Part shown: positions 46,101 to 54,129 of the stretch, one piece after another
Numbering within the stretch: position 1 is the stretch's first letter
Layout: every line of letters begins with the position of its first letter
The notes under the pieces: model-generated
Database searches by the model: none
What the model saw: the letters and a program-made list of their open reading frames with translations, nothing else
What the model was told of the DNA's origin: nothing
Program-made: the position numbers and the translations under genes
Source: JADCRZ01 sp041751095
GTDB lineage: Bacteria; Bacteroidota; Bacteroidia; Chitinophagales; Chitinophagaceae
Length of the DNA stretch: 64,000 nt
Reading direction: 5' to 3'
Assembly: GCA_041751095.1 (NCBI GenBank)
Contig: JBGSYC010000181.1
Span: 1 to 64,000, forward strand

Positions 46101-46326
46101 AAAAAGTAAAGACTCCTGAACTGTCGGTACTTGTGCCGGAGGAAAAATTCGCTTTGGGATTTCTGATGATAACGGATACGCCGGTGAGCGGCTCGCCAAT
46201 GTTGCTCAGCACAACTCCCCGTACAAGGTTGGTTTTTACCTGGGCATGCAACCCTGATAATTGTAGATGTACGAAAAACATAAGGGCAGCAAAAAACGCC
46301 CTGGATTTAAGTAGATTAAATCTCAT
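43186..46326 (-). CDS. SusC/RagA-family TonB-dependent outer-membrane transporter
   Basis: The 1046 residues are a signal peptide, an N-terminal carboxypeptidase-regulatory-like beta-sandwich (about 32-115; VRGVVLSNIGEPLTGVSVII), a plug (SLDQVVVVGYGTQRRKDLTG, VRIRGIGSISAGVDPLYVVD, SLDILKDASATAIYGSRGSN) and a 22-strand barrel ending in FSF-like LVLGLNISF. It imports oligosaccharides with TonB energy. There is no STN domain, so no anti-sigma signalling is expected through it. It is the head of the long minus-strand run; the upstream region holds GC-rich repeats. Confidence 0.96.
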   Translation of the reverse strand: MRFNLLKSRAFFAALMFFVHLQLSGLHAQVKTNLVRGVVLSNIGEPLTGVSVIIRNPKANFSSGTSTDSSGVFTFSTIPAGGPYSFTFSNVGFENQTLAGYNIRENLTLPLEVKMIPTNASLDQVVVVGYGTQRRKDLTGSVASLGGKEIKDLPLTRVEQALSGRVAGVQVKLSSGEPGAAPQVRIRGIGSISAGVDPLYVVDGFPTDNIQTINPNDIESLDILKDASATAIYGSRGSNGVVIINTKRGATGKTKINLDTYYGWQEVSQVPEFLNVMEQANYYYHAIRNRNIDVGNNVTGNPATWAIRVPQTALDVLSGKNTTNVDALDSVLRVAPQKSVNLSFAGGNENVKFAVSGEYLDQDGIILNNNFKRYSVRANIDAQLSKRLAIRLNLNPSYITSNNVIAAGGGAGASTSIIGSATSAQPYYPLHNPDGSYFVYQTIDASTDLNNPLALALEKTDVFSRTRLLGNVNAEYKLMEGLKLNFLFGATTDNTKGSTFTPQLPVFFNTAATGSDFASAGYNWLAEYTANYTKTFGRHNVAVLAGYTVQEDINEQNSLSSNAFPNNLVPTLSAVSGIITTGTATRAEWSIVSELARVNYNFEGKYFVTASFRRDGSSRFGANNKYGVFPSAALAWRISDEKFMQRLPFIDQLKLRASYGKTGNNNIGNYASLSTINYIKYTTGGVAVGGFAPGVIPNPNLTWETQEQFNGGLDIGIFKGRLNITVDHFISRNKDLLLNVNIPTASGFSTALQNIGEVKNTGWEFVVSSINSDGRLQWSTDFNFSAYKNEVVKLGPSGDDIISGNNITRIGQPIGMFYGFIVDGIFSNAAELAAGPIYNKGLADETRVGDIRFKDVSGLGGKPDGKIDNSDLTIIGSPYPDFYFGLTNRLSYQNLSLSFNLAGSYGNKIYSNAFMIYRLIRSRSRTLATERNFWKSEAEPGDGQTPRPNDLPRGGLRLPSTRYLDEGSYLRVNNITLSYLLPQKVSRLLTLSSLRVYANATNPFIFTKNRSFNPDVSNSGNSLTPGLDVNNYPLPKSLVLGLNISF

Positions 46327-46791
46327 ATGACATGCTTTTTTATGAAGAAAAGAAGTTTACAGTAGAGATGCTCACTTACAACTGAAAGTACAGAATAATT
46401 TATATAAATAGCTCCAATAATTATTAGTTTATGCCGGCGAGCTCTCGTAGCGCCGCTGCCGCATCACTCCCTACCATCCCAGGCGAGTCTCCGGCTCGGC
46501 GGTTTAAACTAACAGCGGCTAAACCGGGACTCGCCGTGGCCTACAGGTTGCCGGCACGAATTTACACAGGATCCCGCTATGGTTACTGTAGTTCCCGGCT
46601 GGCATCCTCCGCTCCGCCGAGTCCCGCGCAGGCAGCAAAATAGTGCCGCTGCGTACCGCGGAGACATCGGCGGGGATGGTTGTGGGGGAACCTCGCCGTG
46701 GCCCTACAGGTTGCCGGCACGAATTTACAGCGGCAAAATAGCACAAGTACGTACGGCAGAGACATCGGCGGGGGATGGCTGAAGGGGGACT
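46327..46791. repeat. susC upstream region with GC-rich duplicated blocks
   Basis: Block A, TCGCCGTGGC(C)CTACAGGTTG followed by CCGGCACGAATTTACA, occurs at about 46531-46566 and 46693-46729. Block B, GCAAAATAG...ACATCGGCGGGG(G)ATGG, occurs at about 46635-46679 and 46733-46778. The order is A1, a 70-bp insert, B1, A2, B2. These blocks are much more GC-rich than the adjacent AT-rich susC leader (46327-46430). No gene is trusted here. They are probably a dispersed repeat; the susC promoter should lie in the AT-rich part. Confidence 0.65.
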
Positions 46792-48561
46792 TTACAGGTT
46801 TGGGGGTTGTGGAGCAGGTTTTATGGGTACGCTCACGCTTAACCCCTTCCAGCGTACAAAAAGATTTTGACTTTTTTCCATAACCACAGCATCGTCTTTC
46901 TCCGTTTTGTTGCTGCCATCAGTAATATTAAATGAAAACCCAAGCACTGCTTCATCAATAGATGTCAGGTCAATGGATTTTTCGTCGCCCGAGTAAATGA
47001 CATAATCGATCCAGGAAATTTTATCGTCTCCTCCTTTTTCCCAACGGCCTTTGAACTCCGCAAAAACCGCATGATAGAGTTGAAGATTCACCTGCAGGCC
47101 GTGAATATTCATCGTGAGCGGAGCACTAATACCTGTGGGAAGAGATAAATCGCCGGGTGACACATTTCCGAATTCAAATCGCAACCTCAGGTCTTTCGCG
47201 TTAAATTTTCCGCCTTTTATTCTATCGATACTGATATGTTTGTCTCCACCATTGGTCAGAAAATTTATCGCTGCAAGAACATTGTCTTCCCGTTGCTCAC
47301 TGTAAAATGCAGCGGCGCTAAAATCAAACAGGTCGTGCAGCATCCTGACCTGGAAATAAACAGGTTTTTGTTGCGTTCCCCAATAGGCGATCAACGGCCT
47401 GCGCTGATTCCAGAGGCTTGAGCGATTGGCCGATGATAATGCATACGTACCGGTAAGATATGTAGTTCCGATGATTTTGGGATCATCGATGGTGAGCATA
47501 TCCTTTTGCTGGCGGGGAAATACAGGACTTATAAAGTAATGAAGCAGATGCCGGGGAATAGCATGTTGAATTTTTACGTCGGGGCGCGGTGTCGCCCCGG
47601 GCGGATTGATCTTACCTCCGGATGCCTGTGCCAGTATGCCGTTCACGGAGGGCGCCAGTAACGAACTGTATGCCCGGCTGTGCGGCCCGGCCCATTGCCC
47701 GGAAGGTTTATGATAATGCTTCGCCACAATTTCCCATGCGGTGTTGTACAACGAATCAATCATCGGTTTGGCACGCTTATCCACTATATGCCGTTTCATC
47801 CGGTAAAGTTCATCGAGGGCTACTATCGTATAGGTGGGACTGTTATACTCGGTAAATCCGCGCTTTAAGGTATAATCATAAAACTTCAGCAACCTTGCTT
47901 TTGCGTAATCTTTCATTTCGGGCAGATCAAACAGGTGGGAGGTGATAAAGGTTACGTACGTTCCCATTATCGCGATATTGGTATACCCGGGTTGCACATC
48001 CCGCTTGCGGATCGATTTTGCTGCATATATCAGCGAAGTCCTGATCAGGGATTTTAAATCGGGCGTAAGTTTTGACTGATGCCCCATGTAAACATCCAGC
48101 AGAGCCACGCTGTTAAAATCTGCCCAGTTGAAGTCAGCCGGCGACTTTTTGGTCGCCAGCGGCTCCTCCATATAATAGGGCCAGATGCCGCATGTTCTCG
48201 ATGTGGTAACGGTGTCCTGCAAGGAAATCACTTTCCGTATGATATCAAAAGCCCGTTGCCTGTGCTGCTCCTGACCAAGGTCAAGCAGGGCCACTGCATA
48301 AGTAAATGACGCCCTCACTTCGTGGTAAATGCCGCTTTGCGCGTCTGTGTGGTAATTCCAGGAGTTCAGGGATTTCGTAAGCATTTTTTCTTTTGGGTCA
48401 TACTTGCCGTGAACCTTTTCAAGAGATTCCTTTAGTATCTTCTTTTGCGCGGAAGAAAGGTTTACCCGTTCATAGCGGATAAATTCATCTTTGTAGTCAT
48501 GCGCATACAAAAAATGATGACACCCAAAAATAAAAAAAGCGATCGCGGTGAACTTATTCAT
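46792..48561 (-). CDS. exported helix-rich protein, possibly an alpha/alpha-toroid carbohydrate enzyme; unrecognised
   Basis: The 589 residues start MNKFTAIAFFIFGCHHFLYA, a signal peptide; the in-frame start 42 bases upstream is rejected because it buries this signal. Residues about 60-330 are helical, with conserved-looking blocks TSRTCGIWPYYMEEPL, NWADFNSVALLDVYMGH, GYTNIAIMGTYVTFITSH, FTEYNSPTYTIVALDEL and GPHSRAYSSLLAP. The remainder is beta-rich. This is the layout of polysaccharide lyases and toroid glycosidases such as heparinase-like enzymes, but no catalytic set was identified. It lies upstream of susC on the same strand, so it may belong to that locus. Confidence 0.7.
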   Translation of the reverse strand: MNKFTAIAFFIFGCHHFLYAHDYKDEFIRYERVNLSSAQKKILKESLEKVHGKYDPKEKMLTKSLNSWNYHTDAQSGIYHEVRASFTYAVALLDLGQEQHRQRAFDIIRKVISLQDTVTTSRTCGIWPYYMEEPLATKKSPADFNWADFNSVALLDVYMGHQSKLTPDLKSLIRTSLIYAAKSIRKRDVQPGYTNIAIMGTYVTFITSHLFDLPEMKDYAKARLLKFYDYTLKRGFTEYNSPTYTIVALDELYRMKRHIVDKRAKPMIDSLYNTAWEIVAKHYHKPSGQWAGPHSRAYSSLLAPSVNGILAQASGGKINPPGATPRPDVKIQHAIPRHLLHYFISPVFPRQQKDMLTIDDPKIIGTTYLTGTYALSSANRSSLWNQRRPLIAYWGTQQKPVYFQVRMLHDLFDFSAAAFYSEQREDNVLAAINFLTNGGDKHISIDRIKGGKFNAKDLRLRFEFGNVSPGDLSLPTGISAPLTMNIHGLQVNLQLYHAVFAEFKGRWEKGGDDKISWIDYVIYSGDEKSIDLTSIDEAVLGFSFNITDGSNKTEKDDAVVMEKSQNLFVRWKGLSVSVPIKPAPQPPNL

Positions 48562-48849
48562 CCCAAAAGATAAGAAAATTTTCTCAACCAGAAGAACAAG
48601 CACGAAATACGAAGTGTCATGTACAATGCGATCTGATAGATCACTTCCTGAAAACCGTTGCCAGGGATGTTGTGTACTTCCATGGCGGCATTAATTATTT
48701 TGTAATAGCTGAATACTTACAGTATATCCATACAATATGAAGCTGACGCCTATCCTTGGTTTATAGAGTAAACGTCGGCGATTAATCAATATTTATTACA
48801 GTGTTATCACTGTAGAATAAAAGTATTATCTACTTTATTAATTTCAGTC

Positions 48850-48947
48850 AAATCAGTAAATCGGGCAAATCATGGTTCAAAAGAGGGAATGGCAGGAGTA
48901 TTTGTGCCTGCAGTTGTCTGAACCATGATTAGCCTGATTTACGGATT
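48850..48947. repeat. inverted repeat in the 48562-49213 spacer
   Basis: AATCAGTAAATCGGGCAAAT plus CATGGTTCA (arm at 48851-48879) is complementary to TGAACCATGATTAGCCTGAT plus TTACGGATT (48919-48947) with three mismatches in 29. The same lead-in, TTGTCTGAA(C/T)CA(T/C)G, appears at 29221, so both may belong to one dispersed element family. The rest of the 650-bp spacer has no gene, although ureG or ureD would be expected here. Confidence 0.65.
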
Positions 48948-49213
48948 GCCCTGATGTATAAACTTATTGTTCCCACCGGTGGAGGCGCGGTCCTTCGTAT
49001 ACCTGTATCATTTGCCCCAGAAGGCTGCCAGGCACCCGCATAAAGGGGAAGCAAGAATATAACCGGTGTTAATAGTGATCGGATAATTACACCCACATGG
49101 AAATTTTAAAATTTTAGACGGACGATTTTTGATTGCGAGGATCAATCTGAAATCTAAAATCGCAAGTCTAAAATACACCTTATTTACAATATTGTTTTTC
49201 CGGCGTGTTGCTG

Positions 49214-49903
49214 TTAAGACATGTACAATCTTGAATATAACTGTTCATGCTGCATGCAACGAATCTCGAGTGCAGGACAACAAAAGCCGAGCATATTCAA
49301 ATCCGGATGCATTGTTGATGCTGCAAGTTGCGCTATGGCCGTATGCAATGAAAACAACAGCTCCTGGCCATGTTGCTGTCCGATGGGTATGAGTTTTACG
49401 CAATTGGTAACCATTGCGGCAGACGCATTGTAATAAAATCCGGTTAATGCATCGGCCTTACCGATGTGAAGCACAGAAGCGATTAAACCAAAAGCTATCG
49501 CATAATGCCCTTTGGCGGTTCCTGCATGTATCGCCATTTTATACCTGTTGATTAATGCATGATTGCAAAGCGGCTGAAATGTTTTTAACAGGCGGATACC
49601 TAACTTGTGACTGCCTTCCCGTATTTCCCTTGGCAATTTTAAGGCTGTACATTCATCATCGAGGAGCAAAACACTTTCCCACTCTTCTTTCTCCATAGCG
49701 TCGAATGCCAGCGAAACAAAAGCCGCATCGTTGTATTGCAGGTTGAGGCTGAGCATAGCGGTAATGAATTCACCGGCGGTTTGCACATCATGCACAATAC
49801 CCTGGAGCACATAAGTTTCAAGGCCTGCTGAATGCGCGTAACTACCGATCGGGAGCGTTGGGTCTGTCAGTTGCAACAGGGTAAGGAGGTTACCGTTAAA
49901 CAT
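49214..49903 (-). CDS. ureF: urease accessory protein UreF
   Basis: The 229-residue all-helical accessory protein helps load nickel into apo-urease, normally as a UreD-UreF-UreG complex. Blocks are LLTLLQLTDPTLPIGSYAHS and GLETYVLQGIVHD at the N-terminus (the classical UreF start), then GTAKGHYAIAFGLIAS and NCVKLIPIGQQHGQELLF. The ATG at 49903 overlaps the ureE end by eight bases. This is the last gene of the cluster; no ureG or ureD follows. Confidence 0.92.
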   Translation of the reverse strand: MFNGNLLTLLQLTDPTLPIGSYAHSAGLETYVLQGIVHDVQTAGEFITAMLSLNLQYNDAAFVSLAFDAMEKEEWESVLLLDDECTALKLPREIREGSHKLGIRLLKTFQPLCNHALINRYKMAIHAGTAKGHYAIAFGLIASVLHIGKADALTGFYYNASAAMVTNCVKLIPIGQQHGQELLFSLHTAIAQLAASTMHPDLNMLGFCCPALEIRCMQHEQLYSRLYMS

Positions 49904-50411
49904 CAGCGGAAGGGGTTGTGAATTGGAGTATCCTTGAAAAGAGGCCGGTGTCTGACCGTTTATGATTATGCAGAGAAACATTCGTTTTCAACTGGTGAAG
50001 CAGCTTTCTTTGTTGTTGTACCGGCTCGAAACCTGCGGACGCGAGCAGCTTGAAAAGAGGAGCTTCAAATGGCGTTAGTACATCATGCTGTTCATAAAAA
50101 AGCGGGAGGTGCTTATTGCCGATCTCATAGCAAAGGCAGGCCATCTGGTACATCGTGCCGGGCCTGATTACAATAACGTCGCAGGGTATAATATCAACCA
50201 TTACCACGATTTTACCGTCATCATATATAACATCACCTTCGGACAGGTCAGGGTCTTTGTTTAAAAACTTCATCACCACAGGTATCCCGTTCCTCGTATG
50301 TTTATGCATGATACGCTTGTTTGTTTCATACCACTCAACCGGGAGCAGGTCTATTACCCGATCCTTTATTTCATACGAATGTATATTTCCGGATTTTTGC
50401 TGAATGAGCAT
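49896..50411 (-). CDS. ureE: urease accessory protein UreE
   Basis: This 171-residue nickel-binding metallochaperone has an N-terminal peptide-binding-like domain (residues 1-70; EGDVIYDDGKIVVMVDI) and a metal-binding C-terminal domain (GNKHLPLFYEQHDVLTPFEA, where the central His at the dimer interface lies in GNKHLP). There is no His-rich tail, so nickel storage capacity is low. The ATG at 50411 is chosen; the upstream in-frame region is unlike UreE. It lies 140 bases after ureC. Confidence 0.9.
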   Translation of the reverse strand: MLIQQKSGNIHSYEIKDRVIDLLPVEWYETNKRIMHKHTRNGIPVVMKFLNKDPDLSEGDVIYDDGKIVVMVDIIPCDVIVIRPGTMYQMACLCYEIGNKHLPLFYEQHDVLTPFEAPLFKLLASAGFEPVQQQRKLLHQLKTNVSLHNHKRSDTGLFSRILQFTTPSADV

Positions 50412-50551
50412 ACTGACGATTATTGATGTAATCAGAATAATTGCCGCTGATGGAGGACATAGAATTGAAAGGATTCTTCGGGAGGGGCCATACAACAGTA
50501 AATATTAAAATCAAATTCCCTCTGCCAATCTGTGCAATCAGGTCCGGCACC

Positions 50552-52273
50552 TCAAAACAAAAAATACCGCTGGGCCAAAGGGACAATCGAAACCGGCTCG
50601 CAGGTAATCACTTCCCCTTCCACCTTAACTTCATAGTTTTCGGGGTTGACTTCTATAGCCGGGGTTCGGTCGTTATGAACGAGGTCTTTCTTTGAAACCG
50701 TTCTGCAATTACCAACAGGCAAAATCATTTTCTGCAACCCGTACTGCTGCACAATATTTTTCTCCAGTGACACCGCGGACACAAAAGATGCGCAGGTGGC
50801 ATGCAGCGCCTTGCCGTAAGCTCCAAACATGTGCCGGTACAGTACAGGTTGGGGCGTAGGAATAGATGCGTTGGGGTCTCCCATCCTGGCCCCAATGATC
50901 ATCCCTCCCTTTATGATCATTTCAGGCTTAACCCCAAACATCGCCGGTTTCCACAAAACCAGGTCTGCCATTTTTCCACTTTCCAATGAACCAACATAAG
51001 CCGAAATGCCGTGAGTGATCGCCGGATTGATTGTATACTTCGACACATATCGTTTAATACGGAAATTGTCGTTGTTGCTGCCGGCATCTTCATCAAGAAA
51101 ACCTCTTTGCTTTTTCATTTTGTCGGCAGTTTGCCAGGTGCGTATGATTACTTCGGAAACCCTGCCCATCGCCTGAGAATCGGAACTCATCATGCTGAAT
51201 ACGCCCATATCATGCAGTATATCTTCCGCGGCAATGGTTTCGGGGCGGATGCGCGAATCAGCAAAGGCGACGTCTTCAGGTACTGATTTGTCGAGGTAAT
51301 GGCAAACCATCAGCATATCAAGATGTTCATCTATTGTGTTGATGGTATAAGGCCGGGTAGGATTTGTTGAAGACGGCAGGATGTTCTGGTACATAGCGGC
51401 CTTAATGATGTCGGGAGCATGTCCCCCGCCGGCCCCTTCCGTATGATAAGTGTGGATTACCCTCCCGTTGATAGCGTTAATGGTATCTTCGAGAAACCCG
51501 GCTTCGTTTAAGGTGTCGGTATGAATAGCCACCTGTACGTCATATAAGTCGGCTACCTGTAATGATGCATCAATCACCGCAGGTGTGGCGCCCCAGTCTT
51601 CATGGATCTTCAATCCGCAGGCCCCGGCTTCAACCTGCTCAATTAAGGGGGCTGTAGTGGCGCACGAACCTTTGCCAAGAAACCCAAGATTCATGGGGAA
51701 GGCTTCTGCAGCTTCAAGCATCTTACGGATGTTCCACGCGCCGGGAGTAACGGTTGTTGCGTTGGTACCATCCGCCGGGCCGGTTCCACCACCGATCATT
51801 GTGGTTACGCCACTGAACAACGCATGATCGATCTGCTGCGGACAGATAAAATGAATATGAGAATCTATTCCGCCGGCGGTTGCTATCAAACCTGCGCCTC
51901 CATGCACTTCCGTGGAAGCGCCGATAATCATGTCCGCATCAACGCCCTCCATTGTGTCGGGATTACCGGCTTTCCCGATACCTGCTATTTTTCCATCTTT
52001 GATACCAATATCGGCTTTTACAATACCCCAGTGATCAATGATCATAACGCTGGTGATCACGAAATCGAGAACGCCTTCCTCACGGACAGCAGTAGCCGAT
52101 TGCGCCATTCCGTCACGAATGGTTTTACCCCCTCCGAACTTGCTTTCATCACCATAAAAAGTATGGTCTTTTTCTATCTCCATTATAAGGTCGGTATCGC
52201 CAAGCCGCACTTTGTCACCAGTAGTAGGGCCATACATGTTTGCATACTTCGTCCTGTTTATGTATAAGCTCAT
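50552..52273 (-). CDS. ureC: urease subunit alpha
   Basis: This is the catalytic subunit that hydrolyses urea to ammonia and carbamate at a dinickel centre. The 573 residues match the normal length. Active-site elements are GGIDSHIHFICPQQ (two Ni-binding His), CGLKIHEDWGATP (carbamylated Lys), VAIHTDTLNEAG, HTEGAGGGHAPD, the mobile flap VCHYLDKS with its catalytic His, and MMSSDSQAMGRV (Asp ligand). The C-terminus LAQRYFLF is canonical. It overlaps ureB by four bases. The subunit appears fully active. Confidence 0.97.
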   Translation of the reverse strand: MSLYINRTKYANMYGPTTGDKVRLGDTDLIMEIEKDHTFYGDESKFGGGKTIRDGMAQSATAVREEGVLDFVITSVMIIDHWGIVKADIGIKDGKIAGIGKAGNPDTMEGVDADMIIGASTEVHGGAGLIATAGGIDSHIHFICPQQIDHALFSGVTTMIGGGTGPADGTNATTVTPGAWNIRKMLEAAEAFPMNLGFLGKGSCATTAPLIEQVEAGACGLKIHEDWGATPAVIDASLQVADLYDVQVAIHTDTLNEAGFLEDTINAINGRVIHTYHTEGAGGGHAPDIIKAAMYQNILPSSTNPTRPYTINTIDEHLDMLMVCHYLDKSVPEDVAFADSRIRPETIAAEDILHDMGVFSMMSSDSQAMGRVSEVIIRTWQTADKMKKQRGFLDEDAGSNNDNFRIKRYVSKYTINPAITHGISAYVGSLESGKMADLVLWKPAMFGVKPEMIIKGGMIIGARMGDPNASIPTPQPVLYRHMFGAYGKALHATCASFVSAVSLEKNIVQQYGLQKMILPVGNCRTVSKKDLVHNDRTPAIEVNPENYEVKVEGEVITCEPVSIVPLAQRYFLF

Positions 52274-52644
52274 TCAGCACGGTTTTTAAAGTTGAGGCCG
52301 GCCATTTTATGTAACGCAACCTGTTTACTAGCCGGTAATACAGTATTTCCATTTACCACGTTATTAAATCCGAATAAATGACGCCTGCCGCCGAATGCCA
52401 CAAGCTCAACTTCCTTTTCCTCACCGGGTTCGAACCTGGTGGCCGTTCCTGCAGCGATATTCAGCCGCATGCCGAACGATTTTTCGCGGACAAATTCCAT
52501 TTGCCGGTTCGCTTCAAAAAAGTGAAAATGCGATCCTACCTGTACCGGCCTGTCGCCGGTATTTACAACAATAATTTTTACCGTGCGCCGCCTTACATTG
52601 CATTCAATATAACCTGAAGCCAGCATGTATTCTCCGGGGATCAT
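52270..52644 (-). CDS. ureB: urease subunit beta
   Basis: This 124-residue beta-sandwich subunit packs around UreA and UreC. It has the family text MIPGEYMLASGYIECN, VVNTGDRPVQVGSHFHFFEA, GMRLNIAAGTATRFEPGEEK and FGGRRHLFGFNNVVNG. Its last bases (ATGA) overlap the ureC start, showing translational coupling. It is separate from ureA, as in most bacteria outside Helicobacter. Confidence 0.96.
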   Translation of the reverse strand: MIPGEYMLASGYIECNVRRRTVKIIVVNTGDRPVQVGSHFHFFEANRQMEFVREKSFGMRLNIAAGTATRFEPGEEKEVELVAFGGRRHLFGFNNVVNGNTVLPASKQVALHKMAGLNFKNRAE

Positions 52645-52738
52645 GATGTTCTCATTTTAAGTTTAGTGATATACCTTACCTGAAATCTGTGGGTCCACCT
52701 TCCTTGTTTTCAGGCTGACAAAAAACTGCGCCCGCCTT

Positions 52739-53041
52739 TCACCTTATCGGTTGATGCACGGTAACAAGTTTGGTTCCATCGGGGAAAGTAGCCTCGATCT
52801 GGATTTCATCGATCATTTCTGCGATCCCTTCCATTACATCTTCTCTTTGCAGGATGGTTGTTCCATATTGCATCAACTCGGCCACGCTCCTCCCATCCCG
52901 TGCAGCTTCCTGCAGGGTGCTGCTTATCAGGGCTATCGCTTCAGGATAATTAAGTTTAAGGCCCCGGGCTCTACGTTTTTCCGCCAGCTCGCCGGCAAGG
53001 AATAAAAGTAATTTTTCCGTCTCGCGCGGAGTCAAATGCAT
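52739..53041 (-). CDS. ureA: urease subunit gamma
   Basis: The 100 residues are the small subunit, with MHLTPRETEKLLLFLAGELA, RRARGLKLNYPEAIALIS, MQYGTTILQREDVMEGIAEM and FPDGTKLVTVHQPIR, which is the full canonical chain. It is the first gene of ureABCEF; ureB follows 94 bases later. A promoter-like pair lies about 95 bases upstream at 53137-53168. Confidence 0.96.
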   Translation of the reverse strand: MHLTPRETEKLLLFLAGELAEKRRARGLKLNYPEAIALISSTLQEAARDGRSVAELMQYGTTILQREDVMEGIAEMIDEIQIEATFPDGTKLVTVHQPIR

Positions 53042-53136
53042 AATTTATATTTTGATCAGTTTCCAGTTTTCAAAAGACCTTTGAAACGGGCTTCACCCGC
53101 TGTTCTCTCCGCCCGTTAGTTTACATTTTTTCAGAA

Positions 53137-53168
53137 TAAAAATAGATCAATGTCTTAATTCATTCAAA
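53137..53168 (-). promoter_or_regulatory. candidate Bacteroidota promoter for ureABCEF
   Basis: On the minus strand TTTG (53165-53168), 20 bases, then TATTTTTA (53137-53144) resembles TTTG / TAnnTTTG with one change. It lies in the 303-bp gap between ureA and the divergent DUF1080 gene. No nickel-responsive operator was recognised. Apart from this site I see nothing in the gap. Confidence 0.38.
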
Positions 53169-53344
53169 CATAATTATAAATATGCCCGATGTTTATGGAT
53201 TAAAAAAGATTTTTCAACCCTGTTATTCATTAGATTGCGTTGTTTGCCTGAACCGGGGTCAGCATAAAGGTGATGTCATTCTCCGAAATTGATACCGGAC
53301 ATACGCTTCCTGACAATAAAATTTTACACACAAACAAATTTTAT

Positions 53345-53989
53345 ATGAAAAAAGTAACTATTTTTTTGGGATTGCTTTCTATGATTTACTCCTGTTCCAC
53401 ATCCTCGCAGCAACCAAATAAAGAAGGGTGGGTAAACCTTTTTGATGGCAAATCGCTGAACGGATGGAAAGTTGGTCAAAATGCCAGTACATTTAACGTA
53501 GAGAACGGGGCAATTGTAGTAAATGGACCCGTGGCACACCTTTTTTATGACGGCCCGGTAATGGACCATAACTTCAAAAATTTTGAATTTAAAACCCGGG
53601 TGATGACTATGCCGGGATCAAATTCGGGTATTTACTTTCATACGCAATTTCAGGAATCTAGTTGGCCGTCAAAGGGATATGAAGTGCAGGTTAACAACAG
53701 CCATACAGACTGGAGGAGAACCGGAAGCCTCTATGCAATACAGGACGTAAAGGAAGTTTATGTAAAAGATAATGAATGGTATACAGAGTCGATCATCGTA
53801 AAAGGGAAAAACGTCGTCATCAAAATTAACGACAAAACCGTTGTTGATTATAATGAACCCGAAAGTACGGATCGTCAGAACAGTATGTCAGGCCGGGTCA
53901 TTTCTTCCGGCACTTTTGCGTTACAGGGCCACGATCCCAAAAGCAAAGTTTTTTTTAAAGATATCATGGTGAGGAAGCTTCCGGATTAG
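53345..53989 (+). CDS. DUF1080 (3-keto-disaccharide hydrolase) lipoprotein
   Basis: The 214 residues have a lipoprotein signal (FLGLLSMIYSCSTSS) and one concanavalin-like DUF1080 domain over residues 28-212: EGWVNLFDGKSLNGWKVG, NFEFKTRVMTMPGSNSGIYF, PSKGYEVQVNNSHTDWRRTG and the end GTFALQGHDPKSKVFFKDI. Some members hydrolyse 3-keto-glycosides made by Gfo/Idh-type oxidoreductases; no such oxidoreductase is in the window. It is probably anchored to the periplasmic or outer face of the outer membrane. Confidence 0.88.
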   Translation: MKKVTIFLGLLSMIYSCSTSSQQPNKEGWVNLFDGKSLNGWKVGQNASTFNVENGAIVVNGPVAHLFYDGPVMDHNFKNFEFKTRVMTMPGSNSGIYFHTQFQESSWPSKGYEVQVNNSHTDWRRTGSLYAIQDVKEVYVKDNEWYTESIIVKGKNVVIKINDKTVVDYNEPESTDRQNSMSGRVISSGTFALQGHDPKSKVFFKDIMVRKLPD

Positions 53990-54022
53990 CATGCCGCCAT
54001 GACATTAATCAGCGTGCCATTC

Positions 54023-54057
54023 CATGTATCACATCCACTTTGTGGCTGTGATACATG
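54023..54057. terminator. strong hairpin between convergent genes
   Basis: CATGTATCACA (54023-54033) and TGTGATACATG (54047-54057) form an 11-bp perfect stem, continued inside by CCAC (54035-54038) and GTGG (54042-54045) with a TTT loop. It lies midway between the ends of the DUF1080 gene (+) and the GH5 gene (-). The symmetry suits a bidirectional terminator, although T runs are weak. Confidence 0.55.
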
Positions 54058-54129
54058 CTTATTGAGTTGTCATATCTTCATTGAATATTCACCCGGTCAT
54101 TAAGACTGGCCGCGGAATTCGTGTATACG

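Noticed and set aside
43186..46326. TonB-dependent receptor as a siderophore receptor
   Set aside because: The carboxypeptidase-like N-terminal domain, the SusC plug text and the adjacent SusD gene place it in glycan or peptide uptake.
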